DNA of 64,000 nt from Pseudomonas sp. 7SR1 (GCF_900156465.1 NZ_LT707064.1:3983001-4047000), one strand, 5' to 3'; shown: positions 45,259 to 54,382, numbered from the stretch's first letter. Made by a program: numbers and translations. The notes: a model not told the origin generated them from the letters alone.

Positions 45259-46547
45259 GGTGTGGCTTCCCAGCGGCGGAACAATACGCTGGCATTCACC
45301 CCGCCGAATCCAAAGCCATTGGACAAGGCATAGGTCAGGGGCATTTTCCGCGCATCGAGGCCAACCAGGTCCAGCCCTTCGGCAGCCTCGTCGGGGCTGA
45401 CCAGGTTCAGGGTGGGTGGCACGACCTGGTCGCGTAGCGCCAATACCGTGAAGATCGCTTCGATGCCTCCGGCGGCGCCAAGCAGGTGACCGGTGGCGGA
45501 TTTCGTGGAAGTGATCGCCACGCCTGAGCCGGTGCCGAACACCGACCTGATCGCGGCCAGCTCGCCCTTGTCGCCCACCTGGGTCGACGTGGCATGGGCG
45601 TTGATATGCTGGACTTCGCTTGCGCTCACATCGGCCTGGCGCAAGGCTTGCTCCATGGCCCGTCTTGCACCGTTGCCATCCTCGGGGCCGGCGGTGAGGT
45701 GATAGGCGTCGGCGCTGGTGCCATAGCCCACCAGTTCCGCCAAGGGTGTCGCGCCCCGGGCGAGGGCATGTTCCAGCGACTCGATGACCAGCAGCCCGGC
45801 GCCTTCTGCCATGACAAAACCATCGCGGTCGCGATCGAACGGGCGCGAGGCGGTTTCAGGAGCCTCGGCCGGGTGCGTGGACAGTGCCCGGGCGGCGGCG
45901 AAGCAACCCAGGGTCACCCGATCCATCGCGGCTTCCGTACCGCCGCAGATGGCGATGTCCGCTTCACCGCTGGCGATGAGGCGGGCTGCGTCGCCGATGG
46001 CCTGGACGCCGGCGGCGCAGGCCGTCACCGGAGCACCGAGAGGGCCCTTGAAACCGTTCTGGATCGACACGTTGCCTGCCGCCATGTTCGCGAGGAAGGA
46101 GGGGGCCGTGAACGGGGACAGCCGGCGAGGGCCGCGGCTGTCGGTGATGCGAATGGCCTCGGCGATCGCGCCGAAACCTCCGACGCCCGAGGCGATGATG
46201 GTGGCCGTGCGCTCTTGCTGGTGCGCTTGCGCTGGGTGCCAGCCTGCCTGCTCCAGTGCTTCATGGGCGGCGACCATTGCGAATTCGATGAAGCGATCCA
46301 TCTTCTTGCGTTCTTTCGCCGCGATGATCCGGTCAGGCGCATAACCGGCAACGGCATCTTCTTCCAGCGTCGGCACCTGGCCGCCTACCGCGATTCCCGT
46401 GCCCTCGACCATTTCGTCTGGAAGCCTGCGGATGCCCGAGCGCCCGTCAAGCAGACGACGCCACACTTCTTCGACGCCACACCCCAGCGGGCCGACGATA
46501 CCGGTTCCCGTGACTACTATTCGCTTGCGACCTTTGGAATTGATCAT
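45255..46547 (-). CDS. FabF-like beta-ketoacyl-ACP synthase
   Basis: The 430-residue ketosynthase is of the KASII (FabF) type. The catalytic Cys is in VTACAAGVQA (about residue 168), and the two His are in NAHATSTQVGD (about 311) and KSATGHLLG (about 348). All three are kept, so it should be able to condense acyl-ACP. The start at 46547 (GAGG, 5-6 bases upstream) gives a normal KAS N-terminus (KRIVVTGTGIVGPLG). It is not in a fab cluster but with an exporter and under the TetR operator, so a special role, such as a resistant back-up for an inhibited FabF or a tailoring step, is possible. Confidence 0.88.
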   Translation of the reverse strand: MINSKGRKRIVVTGTGIVGPLGCGVEEVWRRLLDGRSGIRRLPDEMVEGTGIAVGGQVPTLEEDAVAGYAPDRIIAAKERKKMDRFIEFAMVAAHEALEQAGWHPAQAHQQERTATIIASGVGGFGAIAEAIRITDSRGPRRLSPFTAPSFLANMAAGNVSIQNGFKGPLGAPVTACAAGVQAIGDAARLIASGEADIAICGGTEAAMDRVTLGCFAAARALSTHPAEAPETASRPFDRDRDGFVMAEGAGLLVIESLEHALARGATPLAELVGYGTSADAYHLTAGPEDGNGARRAMEQALRQADVSASEVQHINAHATSTQVGDKGELAAIRSVFGTGSGVAITSTKSATGHLLGAAGGIEAIFTVLALRDQVVPPTLNLVSPDEAAEGLDLVGLDARKMPLTYALSNGFGFGGVNASVLFRRWEATP

Positions 46548-46633
46548 TTGACCCTCGTCATTACTGATTCGGCGCCCGTCGGATCGCACCGATCCATATG
46601 CCGGCCAGGATCGACGGGAGGCCAGTTTTAGTC

Positions 46634-46661
46634 TTGTGACCAATATTGTCAATGGTCACAA
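46634..46661 (-). promoter_or_regulatory. TetR operator, site C, over the ketosynthase promoter
   Basis: TTGTGACCA-N10-TGGTCACAA, both 9-base arms perfect. Read toward the ketosynthase, the spacer holds TTGACA (-35) followed after 16 bases by TAAAAC as a likely -10. Site B has the same layout in the direction of its gene. The distance to the ATG is about 87 bases. Confidence 0.85.
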
Positions 46662-46688
46662 AGCTGAGAGACCAAGGCCATGGCGGTT

Positions 46689-47690
46689 TCATTTGAGCTG
46701 AACCACGACCTTGCCCTTGGCGCGGCCCTGCGCCAGGTATTGCAGTGCCTCTGTCGCGCGTTCGAAGGCAAAGACCTTGTCGATCACCGGACGAATGCGC
46801 TCCGACTCGAGCAATCCGCCGATCTCCTCGAGCTGAGCGCCATCGGGACGGACGAAAAGAAACGAATAGCTGACGCCCTTCTTTTTCGCCAGGCCCATGA
46901 TGCGGCGGCTCATGAGGCCGAATACGAAGGCCAGGAAGAAATTGAGCCCGCGGGCGCGGGCGAATGCCTTGTCCAGGGGGCCGACGAGAGAAACGATCCT
47001 GCCTCCCGGCTTGAGTACCTCGAGGGACTTTTCAATCGTGTCGCCTCTGAGCGTGCCCAGGACACTGTCGTAGCCGCGCAGCACCGTCTCGAACGCTAGC
47101 TGTTTATAGTCCAGCACTTCGTCGGCCCCCAGGTCGCTGACCCATTGGACATTTGCCGTGCTGGTGGTGGTGGCCACCTTGGCGCCGAAGTGTTTGGCCA
47201 GCTGGATCGCAAAGCTGCCGATGCCACCCGAACCTGCGGGGATGAAGACGTTCTGCCCCGCCTGCAGATGGGCACGTTCCTTCAGGGCTTGCCATGAGGT
47301 GAGGCCGACCATGGGTATCGACGCTGCCTGGACGAAATCCAGGTTGGCCGGTTTGGGCGCCGCCACGTCCTGGGGTACCGCGGCCAATTCGGCCAGTGAC
47401 CCGGTACCCCGGTCGAACAGGCTGGCGAAGATGGCGTCACCGACCTTGAAACGTGTCACGCGGCTGCCCACCTCCACGACGACCCCGGCCAGGTCGCTGC
47501 CGATGACGGCCGGTAGCTGGAGCTTGAGCACCGGCTTGAACAGGCCGGTCATGATCATGTTGTCGATGGGGTTCAAGGCGGCGGCATGAACCTCGACCAA
47601 CAGTTCGTCCGGCTTGAGCGTGGGGCGTGGGACTTCGGCAAACCCGATGTCGGGCGATCTGCCGTAGCGTTTGAAGGTGAGTGCTTTCAT
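46689..47690 (-). CDS. Quinone-oxidoreductase-like NADP-dependent dehydrogenase
   Basis: The 333-residue protein is of the medium-chain dehydrogenase family without zinc. The NADPH motif is PAGSGGIGSFAIQLA (about residues 150-164), and the GroES-like domain (VHAAALNPIDNMIM; VIGSDLAGVV) comes first. It would reduce quinones or enones with NADPH. AAAGGA lies close to the ATG at 47690. It reads toward the ketosynthase gene, but 140 bases with operator site C separate them. Confidence 0.87.
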   Translation of the reverse strand: MKALTFKRYGRSPDIGFAEVPRPTLKPDELLVEVHAAALNPIDNMIMTGLFKPVLKLQLPAVIGSDLAGVVVEVGSRVTRFKVGDAIFASLFDRGTGSLAELAAVPQDVAAPKPANLDFVQAASIPMVGLTSWQALKERAHLQAGQNVFIPAGSGGIGSFAIQLAKHFGAKVATTTSTANVQWVSDLGADEVLDYKQLAFETVLRGYDSVLGTLRGDTIEKSLEVLKPGGRIVSLVGPLDKAFARARGLNFFLAFVFGLMSRRIMGLAKKKGVSYSFLFVRPDGAQLEEIGGLLESERIRPVIDKVFAFERATEALQYLAQGRAKGKVVVQLK

Positions 47691-47794
47691 TCCTTTATCC
47701 TGGTCGGGGCAGGTTGGGCTTGGCGGGGCTTCGATGCGACGATGCGGCGACGACAGGACTGTCGCCACCGCACGGTATCCACATCGGCAGAACC

Positions 47795-48583
47795 TCAGGC
47801 TTGAGGCTGGTAGCGCTCGGCCGCGTGGGCCTGGCGGATGTCCGACATGAGTCCCTGGCGCGCGCCATCCAGGGCGTCCCAGCGTTCGGCGACATGCAGG
47901 GGGGGAATGGTGACCCGTTCGCGACGATCGAAGCCGACCAGGGCCGCATCCACCAGTTCACCCACCTCCATCACTTGCGCAAGGATGTTGATGTCGATGC
48001 CGGCGCGTTCCCAGATCTCCGTGCGAGTCGATGCCGGTAGCACCGCCTGCACATAGACACCCTTGGACGACAGTTCATGGTCCAGCCCCTGGGAGAGGAA
48101 CAGCACGAAGGCCTTGGTGGCGCCATAGACCGACATGCCGAACTCGGGCGCAAAACCCACCACCGAGCCGATGTTCACGATCGCGCCGCTGCCAGCCTGC
48201 GCAAAGCGCGGGGCGACTGCGCAGGCCAGCCGGGTCAGAGCGGTGACGTTGAGAGTGATCAGGCGTTCGATGGCGTCGGAAGACTGCTGCACGAAGCCGC
48301 CTGACTGGGCCATGCCGGCGTTGTTGATCAGCACGCCGATGCGAGCGTCATCGCGCAGACGAGTCTCAAGCGCGGCCAGGTCGGCGGATTCGGTCAAGTC
48401 CGCTTGCAGCACCTCGACGGCGACACCGTGGTCCGCCCGCAGGCGTTGCGCCAGGGTGTCCAGGCGGGCCTTGTCGCGTGCGGCCAGCACCAGGTCGTGG
48501 CCGCGGCGGGCGAAACGTTCTGCGTAAGTCGCGCCGATGCCGGTGGAAGCGCCGGTGATGAAGACGGTTGGAAGCGTGGTCAT
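47795..48583 (-). CDS. Short-chain dehydrogenase/reductase
   Basis: The 262-residue SDR has the NAD(P) motif TGASTGIG (about residues 10-17), the NNAGM motif, and catalytic Ser (NIGSVVG), Tyr and Lys (YGATK). AAAGGA lies 7 bases before the ATG. It is divergent from a TetR gene and lies directly after the remnant of a nemA gene on the same strand, so it once was probably the second gene of a nemA-SDR unit. Substrate unknown. Confidence 0.9.
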   Translation of the reverse strand: MTTLPTVFITGASTGIGATYAERFARRGHDLVLAARDKARLDTLAQRLRADHGVAVEVLQADLTESADLAALETRLRDDARIGVLINNAGMAQSGGFVQQSSDAIERLITLNVTALTRLACAVAPRFAQAGSGAIVNIGSVVGFAPEFGMSVYGATKAFVLFLSQGLDHELSSKGVYVQAVLPASTRTEIWERAGIDINILAQVMEVGELVDAALVGFDRRERVTIPPLHVAERWDALDGARQGLMSDIRQAHAAERYQPQA

Positions 48584-48629
48584 GAGTCTTTCCTTTACGG
48601 GAGAGTCGGTCAGGCAGGGAGGGCTCGCC

Positions 48630-48704
48630 TCAGCCGGCGAGGGTTGGGTAATCGGTGTAGCCCGCGGCGCCGCCGCCATAAAGCGTGGCCGGGTTCGAAA
48701 AGCG
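48630..48704 (-). pseudogene. 3' remnant of a NemA-type old yellow enzyme gene
   Basis: The minus strand from about 48704 to the TGA at 48630-48632 reads NPATLYGGGAAGYTDYPTLAG-stop. YGGGAxGYTDYP-L is the conserved C-terminus of N-ethylmaleimide reductase (old yellow enzyme). The rest of the gene, about 340 codons, is absent; only about 25 codons remain. It lies between the divergent TetR control region and the SDR gene, as expected if an upstream nemA had been deleted. Confidence 0.82.
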
Positions 48705-48747
48705 TTTTTCCGGACATTCCTTTCAGATTCCAGGATGGGGAAAGGCT

Positions 48748-48765
48748 TTATGATTACGATCATAA
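48748..48765. promoter_or_regulatory. Inverted-repeat operator of the second TetR regulator
   Basis: TTATGAT-TACG-ATCATAA is a perfect 7-4-7 palindrome in the control region between tetR and the SDR/nemA unit. A second, looser dyad (TTGATG-N8-CATCAA) lies at 48783-48802. Both fit TetR-type control; the first is the stronger candidate. Confidence 0.65.
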
Positions 48766-48849
48766 TCTAAATTGTCAAATCTTTGATGATGATCGACATC
48801 AATGTATAGTGAGGCTTCCCCAGCAGGCAGATATCCACCTGGATGCGTT

Positions 48850-49464
48850 ATGAAAGTCTCTAAAGCACAGGCACAGGCCAACCGGGCGCGGGTTGTCGAG
48901 ACGGCGTCCACGCTGTTTCGTGAACGCGGCTACGACGGCGTTGGCGTCGCTGACCTGATGGCGGCGGCCGGCTTTACCCACGGCGGTTTCTACAAGCAAT
49001 TCAACTCCAAGGCCGACCTGATGGCGGAGTCGGCGGCCTGCGGTATCGCACAGACCGTTGCGCTGAGCGACGGCATCAACATCCAGGATTTCGTTCGGTA
49101 TTACCTGTCGCGCCAGCATCGCGACGCCCGTGCCACCGGTTGCACCATGGCGGCGCTGGGCGGGGATGCCGCGCGTCAACCAGAGGCTGTCCGGGCCACC
49201 TTCGCGGCGGGCATCGAAAGCCTGTTGGACGCGCTCAGCCATGAGGCAGGGGAGTCGAGCGAAGCTGACCCCGCGCAGGTGCGAGCCGAGTCCCTCAGCA
49301 CGCTGGCGCATGTCATCGGCGCAATGGTCATGTCGCGAGCCTGTCCGGACGATTCGCCGCTGGCCGACGAAATCCTGAGTGTGTGCCGCGACCGCCTCCT
49401 TGCCTCACCGAGCCCGTCCGAAGAGGCGGGGCAAGACGGTGACCCTGGGGTTGGCCCGCTATGA
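48850..49464 (+). CDS. TetR-family regulator (NemR-like context)
   Basis: The 204-residue repressor has the helix-turn-helix ANRARVVETASTLFRERGYDG... VADLMAAAGFTHGGFYKQFNSKADL. Cysteines at GCTMAAL and SRACPDD lie in the ligand part and might sense electrophiles, as in NemR-type regulators next to old yellow enzymes; this is inference. ATG 48850 is the family start, and the ATG at 48802 lies in the promoter. It is divergent from the SDR gene and nemA remnant. Confidence 0.85.
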   Translation: MKVSKAQAQANRARVVETASTLFRERGYDGVGVADLMAAAGFTHGGFYKQFNSKADLMAESAACGIAQTVALSDGINIQDFVRYYLSRQHRDARATGCTMAALGGDAARQPEAVRATFAAGIESLLDALSHEAGESSEADPAQVRAESLSTLAHVIGAMVMSRACPDDSPLADEILSVCRDRLLASPSPSEEAGQDGDPGVGPL

Positions 49465-49497
49465 ACCCGAAGGGTTGAGCTTGCAAGGCTTGATAAA

Positions 49498-49814
49498 GTG
49501 GTGAGTGGCGCCTTGGTGGGTCAGTGGTGGCATGGAATGCATTTTTCGGATGGCGGCGAGCAGGGGCGTCATCGGGAAATACGCGGTCAGGCCGTTCCGC
49601 AGCGTTGTGAGTACCGTCTCACTTACACCGCCATTCGATCCTGGGGCGTTTCTCCCTATCTATCCGATGCCAGTGCCCGGCTCTTCAAGGGCGGGCAGCA
49701 GATCGGTTTTGGGCATTATCATCTGACAGGCCAAGGCGGTCTCGATCCAACCAAGGTCGCTCCGCTCGAGCAGAAGATGGCGCTGGTAATCAACCAACTA
49801 TTAGGTCAAGACCA
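49498..49814 (+). pseudogene. Truncated Sbal_3080-type lipoprotein gene
   Basis: Only the C-terminal half of this small lipoprotein family is left: CEYRLTYTAIRSWGVSPYLSD followed by ARLFKGGQQIGFGHYHLTGQGGLD and a final helix. The signal peptide and N-terminal part are missing. The expected preceding part (GKYAVRPF) appears in another frame just upstream, so a frameshift and deletion are likely. It ends in the start of the next gene (ATGA overlap). Confidence 0.5.
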
Positions 49815-50243
49815 ATGAGTTCATTCAAAAGTATCGCGGCCCTGTTGCTCATGCTCGTCTTGGCCGGCTGCGCTCACACCAGCTCCAATCAGCCCTATTT
49901 CGAACCGCCGCCACTGCCACCAGGCAAGGCATTGGTGTACCTGATGCGGACTCAGGTCCTGCAAGGCAGTTTTTATGACAGCGTGTTCAGCATCGACGAC
50001 AGTGCCGTGGTGGGACTCAATAACAAGACCTATTCCTGGGTACAGGTGAGTCCGGGCCTGTACAAGGTATCGGCGGGGCCGCGTCCGCATCCCAGGAACG
50101 TATTCCTGAACCTGCCGGTCGAGTCGGGCAAAGAGTACTTCATAGAATATACGCAGGAATATGCGGCCGAGATGATCCGGGTACGCGATCCCAAGGAAGG
50201 GAAGGCCATGGTGAAAGGGTATTTCTATATCCCGGCCAAATAG
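49815..50243 (+). CDS. DUF2846 lipoprotein
   Basis: The 142-residue product has a lipoprotein signal (ALLLMLVLAGC, lipobox near residue 19). The rest is a beta-rich DUF2846-like domain (GKALVYLMRTQ; FSIDDSAVVGLNNKTYSWVQVSPGLYKVSAG; GKEYFIEYTQE). Such lipoproteins are found in the envelope, function unknown. It follows the truncated lipoprotein gene with a 4-base overlap and ends before a strong terminator. Confidence 0.8.
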   Translation: MSSFKSIAALLLMLVLAGCAHTSSNQPYFEPPPLPPGKALVYLMRTQVLQGSFYDSVFSIDDSAVVGLNNKTYSWVQVSPGLYKVSAGPRPHPRNVFLNLPVESGKEYFIEYTQEYAAEMIRVRDPKEGKAMVKGYFYIPAK

Positions 50244-50271
50244 AGGCTCCTTGAATCATGTTGAGCTAACT

Positions 50272-50299
50272 GAACGGGCGACTTTGGGGCGCCCGTTTT
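50272..50299 (+). terminator. Terminator after the DUF2846 gene
   Basis: AACGGGCG...CGCCCGTTTT forms an 8-base stem with a T-run. An outer TTGAATCA / TGATTCAA pair brackets it. It lies 28 bases after the stop. Confidence 0.8.
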
Positions 50300-50409
50300 C
50301 GTGATTCAACTGCCTGCACGAGCCTGCGTCTTCCTTGCGCCGTCCGCACCCTTGATCCCAGGTCGATGCCGTTGCGGTGCCGATCGAGCCGATCAACGTC
50401 ACTGCGAAC

Positions 50410-51546
50410 TCAACGCCGCCCCACCCGCGTACTCACATCCACCCACACCGCCAGCACCAGGATGCTGCCCTTGACGATCATCTGCCAGTAGCTGTCGACA
50501 TCGAGCATGGACATGCCGTTGTCCAGGCTGGTGATGACCAGCGCGCCGAGCAGGGCTCCGTAGACGGTGCCGGAGCCGCCGCGCATGGAGGTGCCACCGA
50601 TGAAGCAGGCGGCGATGGCGTCGAGTTCGCCCATGTTGCCGGCCGAGGGCGAGCCCGCCGCCAGGCGCGCGGTGTTGACCACGCCGGCGAGGGCGCACAT
50701 CACCCCCATGATGCCGAAGATCCACAGCTTCACTGCCTGCACATTGATGCCGGACAGGCGCGTGGCTTCCATGTTGCTGCCCACCGAGTAGACCCGGCGA
50801 CCGAATACGGTCTGGCTGGTGACGTAGCTGAACACCCCCAGCAGAATCAGCAAAAGCAGTACCGGCACAGGAATGCCGTCGTAGCTGTTCAGGGTGTAGA
50901 CGAACCCGGCCAGCACCACGCCGATCAGCACCACGCGCAGCACGTCACGCACCCGTGAATGGGCGGCCAGGCCATGGAGGGCGCGGTTGCGGCGTTGTTT
51001 CCAGGTCAGGAACAGCGTCAGGGCGAACAGCAGCACACCCAGGCCCGTGCCTACGGTGTGGGGCAGATATCCCTGGCCGACGTAGACCAGTTCCGGCGAC
51101 ACCGGGGCGATGGTGGTGCCGCCGGTGACGCCCAGCAGAATGCCGCGAAAGGCCAGCATGCCGCCCAGGCCGACGATGAACGAGGGGATGCGCAGGTAGG
51201 CCGTCATGTAGCCGTTGCCCAGGCCGATCATCAGGCCGCACAAGGCGACCAGGCTCAGGTTCGCCAGCAGCGGGATGTGATAGACCACGTCCAGGATCGC
51301 CGCCAGTCCTCCCAGCAAGCCGAGCAACGAGCCCACCGACAGGTCGATCTCGCCACTGATGATCACCAGCACCATGCCGCAGGCGAGGATTCCGGTGATG
51401 GACATCTGCCGCAGCAGGTTGGACAGGTTGCGCGGGGTCAGGAACCCGCCATCGGTCTGCCAGCTGAAAAACAGCCAGATGACCGCCACGGCGATCACCA
51501 GCGCGAGCATTTTGTAGCGGCTGAAAAGTTGTTTGACCTGATTCAT
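50410..51546 (-). CDS. xylH: D-xylose ABC transporter permease XylH
   Basis: The 378-residue inner-membrane permease of the ribose/xylose ABC family has about 10 hydrophobic segments. Landmarks are GMVLVIISGEIDLSVGS (about residue 57) and the C-terminal GGTSMRGGSGTVYGALLGAL. It works with the XylG ATPase and the XylF binding protein. The ATG follows the xylG stop directly (TAGATG). It is the last gene of the xyl operon in the window. Confidence 0.94.
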   Translation of the reverse strand: MNQVKQLFSRYKMLALVIAVAVIWLFFSWQTDGGFLTPRNLSNLLRQMSITGILACGMVLVIISGEIDLSVGSLLGLLGGLAAILDVVYHIPLLANLSLVALCGLMIGLGNGYMTAYLRIPSFIVGLGGMLAFRGILLGVTGGTTIAPVSPELVYVGQGYLPHTVGTGLGVLLFALTLFLTWKQRRNRALHGLAAHSRVRDVLRVVLIGVVLAGFVYTLNSYDGIPVPVLLLLILLGVFSYVTSQTVFGRRVYSVGSNMEATRLSGINVQAVKLWIFGIMGVMCALAGVVNTARLAAGSPSAGNMGELDAIAACFIGGTSMRGGSGTVYGALLGALVITSLDNGMSMLDVDSYWQMIVKGSILVLAVWVDVSTRVGRR

Positions 51547-53103
51547 CTACGCAGACTTCCGATCGTTATTGTCATGGCCATCGGGATGGCTGAGCGCAGC
51601 GGCGAGCACCTGTTCCTGGGTCAGGCCCTGGTTGATGAAATCCCCCCGCAATTGGCCGTCGCCGATTACCAGCACGCGGTCGGAAACCCCCAGCACTTCG
51701 GCCAGTTCCGACGACACCATGATGATCGACACGCCTTCGGCCGCCAGGGCGCCCATCAGTTTGTAGATCTCGTACTTGGCGCCGACGTCCACGCCCCGGG
51801 TGGGCTCGTCGAGAATCAGCACGCGGGGTCTGGTCAGGAGCATCTTCGCCAGCACGGCCTTCTGCTGGTTGCCGCCGGATAGGCTGGTGATCGGCAGGAA
51901 CGGGCTGGCGGTCTTGAGATGCATGCGCGAGATCTCCCTGTCGATGCAGCCCAGCTCCGCTTCGGCGTCGATGCGGGTCATCTTCGAATAGTTCTCCAGC
52001 ACGGCCAGGGTGATGTTCTGGCCAACGCCCAGGTCCGGGATGATGCCCTGGCGCTTGCGGTCCTCGGGGACCATGCACAGGCCGGCGCGGATCGATTTCA
52101 GGGGCGTGCGCGTGTCGATCGGCTTGCCGTCCAGCCAGACTTCGCCTTCGTAGCGCCCGGGGTAGGCGCCGAACAGCGCCGACACCAGTTCCGTGCGGCC
52201 GGCCCCCACCAGGCCTGCGATGCCAAGGATCTCCCCGCGCTTGAGCACGAAGGAGATGTTGTCGACCCGCTTGCGCCTGGGGTTGTCGACGTCGTAGCAG
52301 GTGACGTGGCGAGCCTCGAATATCACGTCGCCGATGTCATGGGGTTCGGTGGGGTAGAGGTTGTTCATTTCCCGTCCCACCATCTGGGCGATGATGCTGG
52401 GGATGTCCATGTCCGCCATTGCGGTAGTGGCGATGTGTTTGCCATCGCGGATCACCGAAATGGTGTCGCAGACGGCTGCGACTTCATCGAGCTTGTGGGA
52501 GATGTAGACGCAAGCGACGCCCTTGGCCTTGAGGCCACGGATGATGTCCAGCAACACTTCGATTTCCGAGCGGGTCAGGGCCGATGACGGTTCGTCGAGG
52601 ATCAGCAGGCGCGCCTGTTTGTTCAGGGCCTTGGCGATTTCCACCAGTTGCTGGTAGCCGCCGCCATACTGGGAGACGGGCAGCGAGACGTTCATGTCCG
52701 GCACCTTGAGTTCGCGCATCAGGGCTTCGGCGCGGTGGATCATCGCCGGGTAGTTCATGCGTCCGCCGGGCAGCGTCAGCTCATGGCCCATGAAGATGTT
52801 CTCGGCCACCGACAGGTCGGGCACCAGGGTCAGTTCCTGGTGGATGATGACGATGCCGGCGGCTTCGGTCTCGCTGATCGATTGGGCCTTGAGCGGCTGG
52901 CCATCCCAGAGGATTTCGCCGTCCCAGGTGCCATGGGGATAGACCGCCGACAGGACCTTCATCAACGTGGATTTGCCGGCACCGTTCTCGCCGCACAGGC
53001 CGACGCATTCGCCGGGCCTGACCTTGATATCGATACCGTTCAGCGCTTTGACACCGCCGAAAGTCTTGACGATGCCATTCATTTGCAACAGGTAGTCGGA
53101 CAT
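51547..53103 (-). CDS. xylG: D-xylose ABC transporter ATPase XylG
   Basis: The 518-residue protein has two ABC modules. Module one has Walker [10 protein letters not shown] and the signature [15 protein letters not shown]; module two has the degenerate Walker A region GLVGAGRTE and [15 protein letters not shown]. It powers xylose import. ATG 53103 is the family start. A REP hairpin lies between xylF and xylG, which could lower xylG expression relative to the binding protein. Confidence 0.94.
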   Translation of the reverse strand: MSDYLLQMNGIVKTFGGVKALNGIDIKVRPGECVGLCGENGAGKSTLMKVLSAVYPHGTWDGEILWDGQPLKAQSISETEAAGIVIIHQELTLVPDLSVAENIFMGHELTLPGGRMNYPAMIHRAEALMRELKVPDMNVSLPVSQYGGGYQQLVEIAKALNKQARLLILDEPSSALTRSEIEVLLDIIRGLKAKGVACVYISHKLDEVAAVCDTISVIRDGKHIATTAMADMDIPSIIAQMVGREMNNLYPTEPHDIGDVIFEARHVTCYDVDNPRRKRVDNISFVLKRGEILGIAGLVGAGRTELVSALFGAYPGRYEGEVWLDGKPIDTRTPLKSIRAGLCMVPEDRKRQGIIPDLGVGQNITLAVLENYSKMTRIDAEAELGCIDREISRMHLKTASPFLPITSLSGGNQQKAVLAKMLLTRPRVLILDEPTRGVDVGAKYEIYKLMGALAAEGVSIIMVSSELAEVLGVSDRVLVIGDGQLRGDFINQGLTQEQVLAAALSHPDGHDNNDRKSA

Positions 53104-53169
53104 GGTGAAGGCTCGTGAAAAAGGGCTCACACAGACGCAGGGGGCAAGAATTTCTGGTGTCAGTCAGGC

Positions 53170-53203
53170 CCCTGTGGGAGCGAGCAAGCTCGCTTCCACA
53201 GGG
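53170..53203. repeat. REP hairpin between xylF and xylG
   Basis: CCCTGTGGGAGCGAG-CAAG-CTCGCTTCCACAGGG pairs at 14 of 15 positions. It is a standard Pseudomonas REP core inside the operon. Confidence 0.82.
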
Positions 53204-53233
53204 ACTTTGCTTAACCCGGGATGTGCATCCAGG

Positions 53234-54235
53234 TCACTGCCCGGCGATCTGCGCCTTGGTATAGAACCCGTCCTTTTCCAGCAGGTCGATGTTGTCCTTG
53301 GTCAGCGGCGTTGGCGTGAGCAGGATGGTGTCGACTTTCTTGCTGCCGTTGTCGTATTGCGAACTGAAGTTGGGTTTCTCGTTGCGTGCCAGTTGCACCG
53401 AGAGCTTGGCGGCTTCGGAGGCGATCAGCTTCAGGGGCTTGTAGACGGTCATGGTCTGGGTGCCGTCGATCACCCGCTTGACCGCCGCCAGGTCGGCGTC
53501 CTGCCCGGAGATCGGCACCTTGCCAGCCAGCTTCTGCGCGGCCAGGGCCTGGATGGCGCCGCCGGCGGTGGCGTCGTTGGAAGCGACGATGCCATCGATC
53601 CTGTTGTTGTTCCGGGTCAGGGCGTTTTCAACGATGCTCAGGGCTTCGGTGGGGTTCCATTCCTTGACCCATTGCTGGCCGACTATCTTGATGTCGCCCT
53701 TGTCGATGGCCGGTTGCAGCACCTTCATCTGGCCCTCGCGCAGGACCTTGGCGTTGTTGTCGGTGGGCGCGCCGCCGAGCAGGAAGTAGTTGCCCTTGGG
53801 GGCCGCTTTCAGCACGCCGCTGGCCTGCATCTCTCCGACCTTTTCGTTATCGAAGGAAATGTAGGCGTCGATATCGGCGTTGAGGATCAGCCGGTCATAG
53901 GACACCACCTTGATCCCGGCCTTCTTGGCCTCGGCGACGGCGTTGGTCAGCACGGTGGCGTTGAACGGCACGATGACGATCACATCGACGCCACGGGAGA
54001 TGAGGTTTTCGATCTGTGAAATCTGCTTCTGCTCGTTGGCATCGGCCGACTGTACATAGACCTTGGCATCGAGTTTTTCCGCTGCGGCGACGAAGTAGTC
54101 CCGGTCCCGCGACCAGCGTTCCAGGCGCAGGTCATCGATGGAGAAACCGATCTTCGGGTGGGTGGCGTCGGCCATGACCGGAAGCGACAGCAGGGCCAGG
54201 GCGCCGGCGAGCAAGGTGCGTTTGACTGTTTTCAT
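53234..54235 (-). CDS. xylF: D-xylose-binding periplasmic protein XylF
   Basis: The 333-residue periplasmic binding protein has a signal peptide (KRTLLAGALALLSLPVMA) and the sugar-binding fold. Typical segments are IGFSIDDLRLERWSRDRDYF, VIVIVPFNATVL and SYDRLILNADIDAYISFDN. It delivers xylose to XylG-XylH. AAGGA lies 7 bases before the ATG. It follows xylA by 147 bases, so a second promoter inside the operon is possible. Confidence 0.95.
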   Translation of the reverse strand: MKTVKRTLLAGALALLSLPVMADATHPKIGFSIDDLRLERWSRDRDYFVAAAEKLDAKVYVQSADANEQKQISQIENLISRGVDVIVIVPFNATVLTNAVAEAKKAGIKVVSYDRLILNADIDAYISFDNEKVGEMQASGVLKAAPKGNYFLLGGAPTDNNAKVLREGQMKVLQPAIDKGDIKIVGQQWVKEWNPTEALSIVENALTRNNNRIDGIVASNDATAGGAIQALAAQKLAGKVPISGQDADLAAVKRVIDGTQTMTVYKPLKLIASEAAKLSVQLARNEKPNFSSQYDNGSKKVDTILLTPTPLTKDNIDLLEKDGFYTKAQIAGQ

Positions 54236-54382
54236 GGGTGCGTCCTTTTATTGTTTTTTGAAAGACACTGCCTGACGGTGAACGTGGTGCCGGTAGAACT
54301 GTAGAGAGTCTCGGGGCGCGGCGAGCGGAGATTTGTCGCGAGAATGTAACAGCCTCGCGGCGCCCGTCGGCTCTCCTGGCCG

